A stretch of DNA of 64,000 nucleotides from positions 1,471,001 to 1,535,000 of the forward strand of contig NZ_JBGGGT010000001.1 of assembly GCF_041276405.1 (NCBI RefSeq), read 5' to 3'. The notes beneath the pieces are model-generated. The model searched no databases, was not told the origin of the DNA, and worked only from the letters and a program-made list of their open reading frames with translations. The number at the start of each line of letters is the position of its first letter. The first letter of the stretch is position 1. This document shows, piece by piece, positions 48,001 through 59,399 of the stretch. Origin of the DNA: Microvirga sp. TS319 (GTDB lineage Bacteria > Pseudomonadota > Alphaproteobacteria > Rhizobiales > Beijerinckiaceae). A program made the translations under genes and the position numbers.

Positions 48001-51000
48001 GCCGCTCAGGCCCGTCCCGTGCTCGTCAAGGCTGGCCTGCGCGTCGAAATGCGCAGTGCCGTTGAAGTCCGGCGCGGGCGTGAACTTCAGCCCCTTCTCG
48101 GCTTCGGCGATCGAGATGAAGCTGCCCTCGGCCACGGACGTGGCTCCGTCGTTGAGGTACAGGGTGCCGCCCATGATGCCCGTGATCTTGACGTACTGGA
48201 CATTCATCCCGTCGAACATCGAGCGGCTGATCACCAGACCGCTATCGGACTGGGTGTCCTCTGCGGTCGTCGCATCGGTGACCTCCGGGGCATCGGCCAC
48301 CGACCTGACCGTGATCTGGACCGACTGACCTCCCACGCCGCCGTTGTCGTCGTTGAAGGTGATGGACAAGGTGAGATCGCCCGAGAAGTTCGCCTTCGGC
48401 GTAAGGTGGATGCCCCCTGCCGCCACGAAGGCCTTGAGATCGGCGATGGTGCCCTTGAGGACAAGATTCACCCCGTCGGCGGTATGGACCGTGATGCCAG
48501 GGTAGGCCTTGGCCGTGAGGGAACCCGCATGCGTGGTCAGCGCGAGCGTGTAGATGCCCGTGCCAGCATCGGGGTCGTCGAGGATGATCGAGGTCAGGGC
48601 GATGGTCCCATCCTCGTCCACGGACACCCCGGGCGCCATCGAGGCGTACGGATTGTCGTTGATATCGGTCACGTCAAGCGTGGCCTTGCCGGTGGAGGCG
48701 GAAACACTATTCGCGACCCTGACATCGATGTAGTAGCGGGAGCCGTTGGCCGACGGCAGCGGCCCCGTGCCGTCATAGGCGCGGAAGAACATCTCCGGTG
48801 TCTCTCCGCGCTCCCCATCCGGGACGTAGCGGACCAACGTATTGGCGCTGAGCAGCAGGGCCATCGATTCGGACACGGATTCGAAAGACGTCCAGAAGTT
48901 ACCGTCGGTCGAGTACTCCCAGGTTCCGTTGCCCGTAAAGCCCGTCACCGCGATGCCGAACGAGGTCGTGCCGTCGACGTCGGTCACGCCGAGAGTCTGG
49001 GCGATCGTCTTCGCCAGCGTTGGGGTCGAGGCGGTGTCCTCGTCCGTCCCCGTCAGGGTGACGGTGCCGGGGGACATGACCGGGGCATCGTTGACGGACA
49101 CGATGTTGATCGTTGCGGTGCTCTGTCCGACCGCCCCTTGGGAATCGGTTGCGGAGATCGTGATGGTCCGCGCGACCGTGACGGGTGCCTGACTGTCGTT
49201 GTCGTACACCATGGCACGCATAACGCTCTGGTACACCGCCGCGGAAGCCGTCCCGGAGATCGTGAATGTGTGGGTCGCCGGATCGTAGCTTCCGGTCAGC
49301 CCGAGTGACATAAGGGAGGCCCCGCCGTTGAAGGCGGGATTGTAGGCGATGCGTTCCAATGAGCCATCAGGGGCAGCGGCCATCACCAAGGTCAGGCCCG
49401 AGATCGTCCCGGCATCGGTCAGTGTCGCATCGCTGGTCGTGATGCGCACGGCGCCGCCGTCCTCGGTGTGGGTGGTGCTGCTGGTCATTCCGGCACCGGA
49501 GCCATTGGCATCCAATACCGGGGCCGCCGTGTCGATCGTGACTCGCAGTCCCTGAGAGTCCCACGAGGCATTCCCGGCGGTATCCACGGCACGTGCCGTG
49601 ATCGTGTAGGTTCCCTGGTCAAGGGTGTTTGCGGTGATCGTCCAGTTCCCCGAAGCGTCCGCGGTGGTGGACCCGACCTGGATCCCATCGGCATACAGGC
49701 GGACGGTCTCCCCTGCATCCGCCGTGCCCGTGAAGGTCGGCGTCGTGTCGCCCGTGATGTTGTCGGCGCCGGAAAGCCCAGTGTCACTGGCAGTTGTCAG
49801 GTCCGGAACAGAGGGCGCGGAGGGAGCGGTGTAGTCGATGGTTACCTTCAGCGGAGGAGAATCGGCACTTTCGACCCCCGCCTTGTCGACGACGCGCGCC
49901 GTGATCACGTGGTCTCCCTCGGACAAGCGGGCGAACGGGTTGGTGGTCCAGATGCCAGCAGCGTTCGCCGTGGCGGTGCCGATCAGGACACCGTCGGCAT
50001 AGAGGTTGACGGTCGCCCCGGGTAGAGCTCCGAACCCGCCGAAGGCGGGCATGGCATTTGCGGTGATGTTGTCGGAGTTCGATGACCCGCTGTCGTCGGC
50101 CTGGAACAGATCCGGCAGTTCAGGAGCCGGGGGCGGACCGTTGTCGAACACGACGCCCGCGTCCCCGATGACGTATTTGATGTCGCGGATATCGGTGTCC
50201 TCGGTGACGATCATGACCTTCCCGTCGGACCCGACCGCCATCGTGATCTCCTGGTAGGGATAGCTAAACACGCCGCTGAGGACGAAGGAGTTGCCCTCCT
50301 TCCAGTCGCCGCCCTCGACGCGGTAGTACACCGCGCCCTCGGAGTACGACCAGTCGGCGGCATAGCGCTGGATGAGCACGTACTCGGTGCCGTCCACGAC
50401 CTGGTAGGAGTGGGCCATGTACTGGTCGTTCCAACCGCCGGAGACGAGGGTCTCGGTGGAGAAACCGCTCCCGTAGGTGCCGCTGACGTGGAACACGTCC
50501 GTCCAAAGCGTGTCGTAAGTAGTGTTGTCATAGGCGAACGTGGTGTACATGACGTGGATCTTGCCGTCCGCGTCGATGGTCGGGGAGTAAAGCACCCCCT
50601 GGGTCGCTCCGGGGCCGGCCTGGTTCGAGTTGTCGTCGATGAGCATCACGGGCGCCGACCAGCCGGAGCTGCCGGTCTTCGTGCTGAGGTGGTAGTTCCC
50701 GACGACGACGTTCTGGCCGTCCTCCTTCACGAAGGCGACGTTGACCGTGCCGTCCGGTCCCAGACCGATCCAGGGATCCTTCACCTCATCCGTGGTCCCG
50801 GTACTCGCCGTGACCTGCTCAGTGGTCCACGCGCCCGGGGTGCCCGAAACGTACTTGATCGCGGTAGGGCGGTTGCTCGGACCGGCATCGTAGAACCTGT
50901 AGGCGACGTGGACCTGGCCCGAAGAGTCGACCACCATGTACGGGTCTTCGATGGACTGGAAGTTGCTGCTCACGGTTCCCAGGGTGGAGAAACTCCAGGC

Positions 51001-51327
51001 GATGCCGTCGAACGTGGCATACCTGAGCGTGCCGTTCGGGTTGCTCGCGCCGGGCGCGGTGAAGGCCACGTGAACCTTACCCTGCGTGTCGATCGTGATG
51101 TCGATGTCGTTGCCGACGGTGCCCGTGCCCGCCTGTGCGGTGGTGAAGGAGGCATACGGGACGAATGCGCTGCCGTTCCACTGCGCCACGGTCACGCCGG
51201 TACTGCCGTCGCTCCTGTAGCACACATAGAACTTGCCGTCGTCCCCGGCGACGACCTCGCTCTGCGCCCAGGTGTTGACCGCATAGGTGTGAACTGTGCC
51301 GGTGACGGTGTCAGGGGCAGTGGGCAT
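45028..51327 (-). CDS. Giant RTX/cadherin-like secreted protein (2099 residues)
   Basis: No signal peptide. The first 390 residues form a repeat region that looks like a beta-propeller (VVAGDDGKFYVCYRSDGSTG, GKVHVAFTAPGASNPNGTLR, GQVHVAYRFYDAG). Ig-like modules (about 400-600) follow, then cadherin-like VNDAP repeats (SVNDAPVMSPGTVTLTGTDE), a VCBS-type repeat near residue 1500 (AVFTGSDAGTVTEDGTLVAS), the shared cassette (IPVFTDLEVKGLTTTKTAAN), about 12 RTX nonapeptides, and a C-terminus LALTYLDFQIV identical to the neighbour's. Probably exported by a type I system to bind calcium and act outside the cell; the propeller may bind sugars, which is inference. Confidence 0.9.
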   Translation of the reverse strand: MPTAPDTVTGTVHTYAVNTWAQSEVVAGDDGKFYVCYRSDGSTGVTVAQWNGSAFVPYASFTTAQAGTGTVGNDIDITIDTQGKVHVAFTAPGASNPNGTLRYATFDGIAWSFSTLGTVSSNFQSIEDPYMVVDSSGQVHVAYRFYDAGPSNRPTAIKYVSGTPGAWTTEQVTASTGTTDEVKDPWIGLGPDGTVNVAFVKEDGQNVVVGNYHLSTKTGSSGWSAPVMLIDDNSNQAGPGATQGVLYSPTIDADGKIHVMYTTFAYDNTTYDTLWTDVFHVSGTYGSGFSTETLVSGGWNDQYMAHSYQVVDGTEYVLIQRYAADWSYSEGAVYYRVEGGDWKEGNSFVLSGVFSYPYQEITMAVGSDGKVMIVTEDTDIRDIKYVIGDAGVVFDNGPPPAPELPDLFQADDSGSSNSDNITANAMPAFGGFGALPGATVNLYADGVLIGTATANAAGIWTTNPFARLSEGDHVITARVVDKAGVESADSPPLKVTIDYTAPSAPSVPDLTTASDTGLSGADNITGDTTPTFTGTADAGETVRLYADGIQVGSTTADASGNWTITANTLDQGTYTITARAVDTAGNASWDSQGLRVTIDTAAPVLDANGSGAGMTSSTTHTEDGGAVRITTSDATLTDAGTISGLTLVMAAAPDGSLERIAYNPAFNGGASLMSLGLTGSYDPATHTFTISGTASAAVYQSVMRAMVYDNDSQAPVTVARTITISATDSQGAVGQSTATINIVSVNDAPVMSPGTVTLTGTDEDTASTPTLAKTIAQTLGVTDVDGTTSFGIAVTGFTGNGTWEYSTDGNFWTSFESVSESMALLLSANTLVRYVPDGERGETPEMFFRAYDGTGPLPSANGSRYYIDVRVANSVSASTGKATLDVTDINDNPYASMAPGVSVDEDGTIALTSIILDDPDAGTGIYTLALTTHAGSLTAKAYPGITVHTADGVNLVLKGTIADLKAFVAAGGIHLTPKANFSGDLTLSITFNDDNGGVGGQSVQITVRSVADAPEVTDATTAEDTQSDSGLVISRSMFDGMNVQYVKITGIMGGTLYLNDGATSVAEGSFISIAEAEKGLKFTPAPDFNGTAHFDAQASLDEHGTGLSGKVTANVTVTPVNDAPIAWAPPSIDVLEDAPTALTGISFSDIDAGPGMVIVTFSVSAGTLAATSGSGVTVGGTPSTLTLTGTLADINAFIAANGVTYVTAPNDVAQRVLTVTINDGDNTGAGGALSDTRTVDLSIIPVNDAPVVTVPSSVSADEDVMTALTGISISDADAGSAPVTVLVSVLSGTLSAISGSGVTVGGTASALTLTGSIADINAFIAASNLRFLGALDTYGTVKVTVTVDDRGNTGVDGAKTDTAEFDIVIAPVNDDPVAFPDSGPAMYEKGTVSAGAANGVLANDHDPDGDVLTVTGIHANGGGIGTVGIPLAGSFGTLTINADGGYTYVADRADFLGAGDYAHDYFTYTASDGNGGTTTQLLYFRIDGVNDVAVFTGSDAGTVTEDGTLVASGILTVSDADNGQSAFQAQADVHGTYGTFSFNHLTGTWTYTLDNDSDAVQALNAGETRQETFKVKSLDGTEKTVTVTVNGTYDPEIIDGTSVSRFVTDNGDGTSTQRVIIPVVSPSRVEQVGDPLRADIPVLTDGSGNVLLGVRVPVFTDLEVKGLTTTKTAANSVADLVREIEARTRAGSLDQTQMRNGGMSFLGTLPSGREVLVQTVVVNAFGAVGLPIVITGSQAFGKSTALVVDARNVPAGTEIQFEDIAFAAIVGNAKVTTGHGNDVIYGDAGAQTIELGGGNDTVYGGGGNDTIFGGDGNDYIVGGEGIDYMDGGMGNDIYFVDNPLDVVVELPGGGTDTVYTSVDFTLGNNLENLYLMGNAVRGRGNDLSNTMTAETTVGTDLKGFGGNDRMYGGAGNDTIDGGDGDDRIEGRGGNDVIYGGDGIDEIKGGDGNDYIRGDAGNDRLYGDAGNDTILGGAGNDVIYGGAGNDVLNGGDGYDTFVFDTALGANNVDTIEDFNPAFDTIQLSKAVFTAFTKVGPLAAGSFVIGTKALDADDRIIYDSSAGALYYDADGNGAGQAVKFANIGKGLALTYLDFQIV

Positions 51328-51752
51328 GTCGTAACTCTTTTCGTGGCAGGGCGCGGTCGAGGCAGGGGATGGACGTGTAAGGGCTCAGGGTGTCCCTGGG
51401 ACGACATTCGGATGCGATGTGCCAGGGCAGAGGCCTCGGATTGGGAGGGGATGAGGGTCCGAGGGGTCTCTGGACGGGATTCCCTTGCAGGCGGTGCGGC
51501 GGAATCATGGAAGGGCGATAGACATCAGGCGTGGCTCCCGAGGGCTCTGACCCATAGGGCCGGCTAGGGATAAATGCAACGTTTCCGTCCCGCCGCCGGT
51601 GTCAACACCATCCATGGTCTCACGGGATCGGGTTCCCGGGAACGTGCCTCCTCCAGCAAACCCCGAGGGCGTCGTCACGCTCACTGAAGCCGGACGAATT
51701 GAGAGGATTTCGCGGCCTGACTGGCTCACGCGGTAACGCAGGCCCTAGACTT
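51328..51752. other. Intergenic region upstream of the RTX gene
   Basis: 425 bases between the RTX start and the IS6/IS240 remnant. Should contain the RTX promoter. No gene recognised. Confidence 0.4.
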
Positions 51753-52388
51753 CTACGCCGCCATGGCGGTGAGGCGATGTAGATGGGTGGCAAAGGCCGA
51801 GCGACGGGAGCGGGGCGGAACAAAGAGATTATGGACCGCCGAGAAGATAGAAACGAACCGTTACAAACCTCCCGGCGATCGAAAGCCCTGCATGACCCGC
51901 TCTCGCCGACGCAAGGGCAAATGCGAATTCTCCGCACGGTTATTGAGCCCTTTACGTGAGTGGTGCTCAACTGCCGGCATGATCTGGCGACGGGCGGCAG
52001 CGTGGGAAGCGAGCTTGTCAGTGGTCATTCGTCGTGGAGGGCGGCCCTGTTTCTTCAGGAGGCGCCTTAGCAGTCTTTTAGCCGCTTTGGTGTCGCGTCG
52101 GCTCTGAACAATCTTGTCGAGCACGTAACCGTTCTGGTCGACGGCTCGCCACAGCCAATGTTTCCGACCGGCAATGGTGATCACAACTTCGTCCAGATGC
52201 CAGATGTCGTGGCCGCTCGGCGCCCTGCGCTTGAGGCGGCGAGCGTAGTCCGGTCCAAACTTCAGAGCTCAGCGGCGGACGGTCTCATAGGAGACCACAA
52301 TACCGCGTTCGATAAGCATCTCTTCAATCAACCGCAGGCTCAGAGGAAACCTGAAGTACAACCAGACAGCATGGGCGATGATCTCGAG
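51753..52388 (-). pseudogene. IS6/IS240-type transposase remnant with nonsense codons
   Basis: The minus-strand frame gives HAVWLYFRFPLSLRLIEEML, SYETVRR, stop, ALKFGPDYARRLKRR, WHLDEVVITIAGRKHWLWRA (first Asp), RRMTTDKLASHAAARR (second Asp), NRAENSHLPLRRRERVMQGF (Glu), then GGL, stop, RFVSIFSAVHNLFVPPRSRR to 51753. The TGA stands where the family has Trp (VRRWALKFG) and the TAA where it has Gln. Both changes fit C-to-T or G-to-A transitions. The 5' end is cut by the IS256-type element. It differs from the IS6 copy at 5.3 kb. Confidence 0.85.
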
Positions 52389-53172
52389 CTATGACGGATT
52401 TTAGGTGACAGGGCCGGTCAGGCGGCGCTGTTTGTCGGCATCGGAATGACCTCACTGCCGTCCTTAAACCTGACACCCGCGATGACCTTCGGCAACTGGT
52501 TTTCGCCCATCAGCCGACGCCAGTTTTTCGCGGCTGCCATCACCAGCTTGAACACCATCAGCCGGGCGGTGGTTGGCGACAACGAGCCCTTGGTGCGCAC
52601 GGTCCGATGCCGCACCGTCGCGAACCCACTTTCAATGGGATTTGTCGTCCGCAGATGGATCCAATGCTCAGCGGGCCAATCATAGAAGGCCATCAGCGCC
52701 CGCTGGTCCTTGCGCACGCACTCCGCCGCCTTGGGATAGCGCGCCCCATACGCGCCCTCAAACAGATCAACAGCGACTTCGGCTTGGGCGCGGGTCGGGG
52801 CGAGGTAGATCTCGCGCAGGGCCGCCTTCATGCCGGGCTGCACCGACTTCGGCACTTTGTTGAGCACATTGGCGGTCTTGTGCAGCCAGCAGCGCTGATG
52901 ATGGGTGCCGGGAAAGATCCGGCAGCCTCAAGTCGCGCATGCTGGCAAGATAGGCCTCAGCCTCGATCTCAATGGCTTGGGCCAGTAACTTGCGAGCACC
53001 AGCTCGAAGAATATCCGTCAGAGGATCGTCAATCGTATCGGGCTGACGAAAGCGGAAAACATTGGTAGTCTCGTTCATGGCGTCTCGCTCTCTCGAAGAG
53101 GTTCTGGCAGGCTCGACACCCGCCTCGATACGCCGCCCTTCTCACACCGTCATCACCCAGTTTCCGCCATAG
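52389..53172 (-). mobile_element. IS256-family deletion derivative, 784 bp
   Basis: The ends are imperfect inverted repeats: CTATGACGGATTTTAGGTGA from the left end (52389) and CTATGGCGGAAACTGGGTGA on the other strand from 53172, matching at 15 of 20 positions. The transposase inside has lost its middle. No target duplication is seen (flanks ATCTCGAG and CTCACGAG), so flanking DNA has rearranged. Confidence 0.75.
52418..53078 (-). pseudogene. IS256-family transposase, internally deleted
   Basis: The 5' piece (from 53078) reads DDPLTDILRAGARKLLAQAI and YLASMRDLRLP, the usual N-terminus. After about 50 codons it jumps, in another frame, to PGTHHQRCWLHKTANVLNKV and continues as the C-terminal region to 52418 (HWIHLRTTNPIESGFATVRH, then KNWRRLMG). 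Intact family members have about 400 residues, so roughly 200 residues with the first two catalytic Asp are missing. Not active by itself. Confidence 0.85.
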
Positions 53173-56023
<2,851 letters not shown>

Positions 56024-56731
56024 CGTCCAGGGGTGCTTCACCTTGGTGAGCCGGTGCTCGATGCCGTGTTCGCGACAGATGCGGTCAAAGATGTGTTCGA
56101 AGGCGTAGCGGTCGCACGCCCGATTGGTGAACTGGATCCCGTTGTCGGTCAGAACGGTATGGATGGTGTAGGGCACCGCGGCCATCAGGTTGCGCAGGAA
56201 CTGGGCCGCCGCCATCTTGCCCGCCTTTTCGTGCAGCTCCGCGTAGGCGAACTTGGAGGTGCGGTCGATGGCGACAAACAGGTAGAGCTTGCCCTCGGCG
56301 GTCTGCACCTCGGCGATGTCGATGTGGAAGTATCCGATCGGATAGGACTTGAACTTCTTGCGAACCGGTTTGTCGCCTTTGACCTCCGGCAGGCGGCTGA
56401 TCCCGTGGCGCTGCAGGCAGCGATGCAACGAGGACCGCGTCAGGTGTGGGATGGTGGGCTGAAGGGCGTAGAGGCAGTCGTCCAGCGGCAGCAGCGTGTG
56501 CTGGCGGAAGGCGACGATGAGTGCCCCCTCGTCCAGCGCCAGCACCGTCGAGCGTGGCTCTTTCGGTCCGGTCGGCCGATCGGCCACCGAGTTGCGCTTC
56601 TTCCACTTCGCAACCGTCTTCTGGTTGATGTTGTAACGCTCGGAAAGTGCCCTCAGGCTCTCTTGACTAATCTGGATTGCTCGACGGACTGCCTCTGTCG
56701 TCGTGGCGCTGCCGTGTAGAACCTGCCCCAT
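56024..56731 (-). pseudogene. IS481-family transposase, N-terminal part
   Basis: From ATG 56731: helix-turn-helix (RRAIQISQESLRALSERYNI, NQKTVAKWKKR), then FHIDIAEVQTAEGKLYLFVA with the first Asp and TVLTDNGIQFTNRACDRYAF with the second Asp, ending HRLTKVKHPWT. The IS110 insertion cuts it there, and the catalytic Glu lies on the far side. Read-through into the IS110 end gives an unrelated tail. Confidence 0.88.
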
Positions 56732-56787
56732 AGTGCTTCCTTCCACTCAGGCGAAAAGATTGCACCATCAAAACCTGGGATCAAACA

Positions 56788-57080
56788 AGAGTCCCCGGGC
56801 CGGGCGGCCCGAGGCCTTCGGACGGCAGGGAACCGTCCGCCCAGAGCAGAACAGGCCGACCATTCCGGGTGCGGTCAAATGGTTCAATCTGGCGAAATGG
56901 TTCAATCTGGCGAAGGGCTTTGGGTTCGTGGCGGTCGAAGGCGAGAGCAAGGACCTCTTCCTTCACATCTCCGTTGTGGAGCGAGCGGGCCTTGGCGCAT
57001 TGGCGCCAGGACAGGCAGTCCGTGTTGCGATCGTGGACGGCCGCAAGGGGCGTGAGGTCGCCGCGATTGAGGCGGCTTAA
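56788..57080 (+). pseudogene. Cold-shock domain gene, 5' truncated, with internal duplication
   Basis: The frame encodes GAVKWFNLAKWFNLAKGFGF and then VAVEGESKDLFLHISVVERA, LGALAPGQAVRVAIVDGR and a stop, a cold-shock domain similar to the second domain of two-domain alphaproteobacterial proteins. No start codon lies between the IS481 end (56787) and the domain, so the 5' part was probably lost. An 18-bp tandem duplication (56877-56912) repeats KWFNLA in the first strand. Confidence 0.7.
56877..56912 (+). repeat. 18-bp tandem duplication in the cold-shock domain
   Basis: AAATGGTTCAATCTGGCG occurs twice in a row, adding six residues (KWFNLA) just before the RNP1 motif GFGF. Confidence 0.95.
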
Positions 57081-57177
57081 CAAGCCTCTCTCAGCCATCT
57101 CGGGCACGAGCGCGTGAGGAGGTTGAGCGAGAGACGGAGCACATCCACACCGATCCCGCTCGACCAATGCAGTGGTC

Positions 57178-57852
57178 TCACTCGCTTTCTGAAGAAGCGC
57201 GTTTCCTGGGGGACCTCCGCTTGTCGGTTCCGCGGCTGCTCTCGGTCCCCTCGTTCTCAACATCGGATGAACCAATGCCCTCGAGCATCATTCCCGTTGT
57301 GGCATCTGTCACCACCTCTGTAGTGGCTTCTGCCATACCAAGTGCTCCGGAAATCATTTCGGCGGCTGGATTGGTGACGGGATCGCTCGTGTGCATACCC
57401 TGACCCAACGCTTCCCCGAGGCGGCGCGCTCCTCCACTATCGCGGCCTTGGGCGCGCTGATCGTGGCGGTCGAGAACAGTCGCGATTGCCCGCAGCGCCT
57501 CAGCGATGATCTCGCGTCCCTCACGGGTGGTGATCATGGTCTCGATGGAGGTCAGCCAGTTCTGCGCACCGGCGGTTTGAGAGCGACGTGGGGTCGTGCT
57601 GCGGCTGACAGTTCTGGTATTGCCGCTGGATCTCATTGCAGCAGCTGTCGTGTTCGACCTGGCGGCGGGTCGCGCCTTGGTTGGCAGCTTCATTGACTTG
57701 GTTGCAGTCCTGGAACTGCCCATTGCCTTGGGCTGCGCCCGTGTGGTCGCGGCTGATGTCTTTGATGTGCTCCGGGATCGGGTCGGCGATTGCCCTGTCG
57801 ACTTCCGGCTGGCCCGGGAGGATGTCGTATGATCCTTCTTGCTTGCAGCCAT
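57178..57852 (-). CDS. Ser/Thr/Ala/Arg-rich protein, unknown
   Basis: 224 residues in the longest minus-strand frame. The N-terminal half is low-complexity and basic (MAASKKDHTTSSRASRKSTG). The middle has a more ordinary segment (MITTREGREIIAEALRAIAT). The C-terminus is again low in complexity. An overlapping minus-strand frame (57521-57973) may be a shadow. No function can be given. Confidence 0.45.
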   Translation of the reverse strand: MAASKKDHTTSSRASRKSTGQSPTRSRSTSKTSAATTRAQPKAMGSSRTATKSMKLPTKARPAARSNTTAAAMRSSGNTRTVSRSTTPRRSQTAGAQNWLTSIETMITTREGREIIAEALRAIATVLDRHDQRAQGRDSGGARRLGEALGQGMHTSDPVTNPAAEMISGALGMAEATTEVVTDATTGMMLEGIGSSDVENEGTESSRGTDKRRSPRKRASSESE

Positions 57853-58077
57853 GGGGACTCATTCCTCTCGCTCGTTCAGTTGCCAGGAGGCAGAGATGTT
57901 TGGTGCCTCTTGCCCTACAATGATTCCGATGGAGATTAGTTTTCAGGGGCTGGCGAATACCTCTGAGCAGCACCAGTCACACGGGAATGGATGCCCGTGG
58001 GCGAGAATCCCGTTGGGCAAACAAGGCTCGTAAGGCAGATCGAGCTTTCGTCATCTGCCAAGATTGGCCTTCAACGA

Positions 58078-59136
58078 TCAACTTTTGCTGACGTCGAGTG
58101 GTGAGCGACTCCTCAAGGGATTGAGGGCCTCCAAGAGCCGAGTGCCAACCTCCATGGCTTGCTCGGCTGCATCCGGGTCAACATCAAGGCCGTGCGAAGC
58201 TTGGTTCATCACCTGCAACGCGATCTCAAAGTTACCCACGCCCTGGAGGATGACGCCATCCCGGTCTAATTCCTGGAGCATCGGACCGATGCCAATCCCG
58301 CCCGTGCTTCGACCGCGTGCTTGCAACACTAAGCGCAGCTCGCGCTCAATCTCGATCCGAAGCTTCACCGCCGACATCAAGGGGAATTCGCGAGCAAGCT
58401 CCTCGGCAGTTGGCAGGTTGCCTTGGGGCTGGATCGGAAGCGAGGGAGAGAGGCGATACTCCGCGACACCCATTGGCCTTGCGGAGTCGCGTAAGGCATA
58501 TTCCACCACCACCGCGTTCTTCCCCTTGCAGAGGATAATCCCGATGCTCGGACCGTCGGTTTCGTGCCGCAGGTGGTCATCGACGGCCGAGAGATAGAAG
58601 TTCATCTTCCCGGCGTACTCTGGCTTGAACTCCTCGATCTTGAGTTCGAGAACCACGAAGAAGCGTAGGCGCAGATGGTAGAAAAGCAGATCGAGATAGT
58701 AGTCCTGACCTCCAACCTGCAGCGGGTATTGGCTACCCACGAACGCAAAGCCCTTGCCGAGCTCAAGGATGAGGGAACGGAGATGATCGAGGAGGCTGCG
58801 CTCAAGTTCGCGCTCGGACATGTCTGGACCGAGTGCCAAGAAGTCGAAGCTGTAGGGATCCTTGACCAACTCCCTGGCGAGTTCTGATTGGGGCGTGGGC
58901 AGGGTCCGTTCGAAGTTGGTGATGGCTTTGCCTTGGCGATGGTACAGATCACTTTCGATCTGGTGGACCAGGATGTTGCGGCTCCAGCCATGCTCGATGG
59001 CCTGACGGGCGTACCAGAGCCGCTCTGCCGGATCCTTCACGGCCTCGACAAGGCGAACATTATGGCCCCACGGCAATCGTGCAACAACCTGTTGCACGAT
59101 CTCCTGATCGGGATAGGCTTCAGCGAACGCCCGCAT
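58078..59136 (-). CDS. YhcG/DUF1016-type PD-(D/E)XK nuclease, N-truncated, extended C-terminus
   Basis: 352 residues. It starts inside the usual family N-terminal domain (MRAFAEAYPDQEIVQQVVAR, then LPWGHNVRLVEAVKDPAERL) and carries the nuclease core GGQDYYLDLLFYHLRLRFFV followed by VLELK, so the Asp and Glu-x-Lys are intact. About 70 family residues are missing before the first Met. After the nuclease come about 110 extra residues (KLRIEIERELRLVLQARG ... MNQASHGLDVDPDAAEQAME) that resemble a HEPN/DUF4145-like helical domain. The start overlaps the preceding small gene, so it may be translated as is. Confidence 0.75.
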   Translation of the reverse strand: MRAFAEAYPDQEIVQQVVARLPWGHNVRLVEAVKDPAERLWYARQAIEHGWSRNILVHQIESDLYHRQGKAITNFERTLPTPQSELARELVKDPYSFDFLALGPDMSERELERSLLDHLRSLILELGKGFAFVGSQYPLQVGGQDYYLDLLFYHLRLRFFVVLELKIEEFKPEYAGKMNFYLSAVDDHLRHETDGPSIGIILCKGKNAVVVEYALRDSARPMGVAEYRLSPSLPIQPQGNLPTAEELAREFPLMSAVKLRIEIERELRLVLQARGRSTGGIGIGPMLQELDRDGVILQGVGNFEIALQVMNQASHGLDVDPDAAEQAMEVGTRLLEALNPLRSRSPLDVSKS

Positions 59137-59296
59137 TCAGGCTCTCGACAAGATACCTCGCGAGACGATCGTTGATCCTTGTGCCATCGTCTTCGCCAAA
59201 GATGATCCGCGGCTCGCCTTGAGGATCCCGGATGACGTGCTGCCGATCTCGTCCGGGGCGGGCGATGAAAAACGTCCATTGTGAAGATGGGGTCAT
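59120..59296 (-). CDS. Small unknown protein upstream of the DUF1016 gene
   Basis: 58 residues from ATG 59296 (SSQWTFFIARPGRDRQHVIR, then INDRLARYLVESLNAGVR). It looks like ordinary protein and its last codons overlap the DUF1016 start by 17 bases in another frame. It could be a real gene, or the 5' remnant of something cut by a rearrangement. Confidence 0.45.
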   Translation of the reverse strand: MTPSSQWTFFIARPGRDRQHVIRDPQGEPRIIFGEDDGTRINDRLARYLVESLNAGVR

Positions 59297-59399
59297 CGCT
59301 ATTCTTCTCGCAAACTTCGGTGAAGACCTGAGCAATACTGCATTTCTGCGTCAAGCATCGCCCACATACGGCCGATTCAGACCCTGATTTCGCGCGCCC

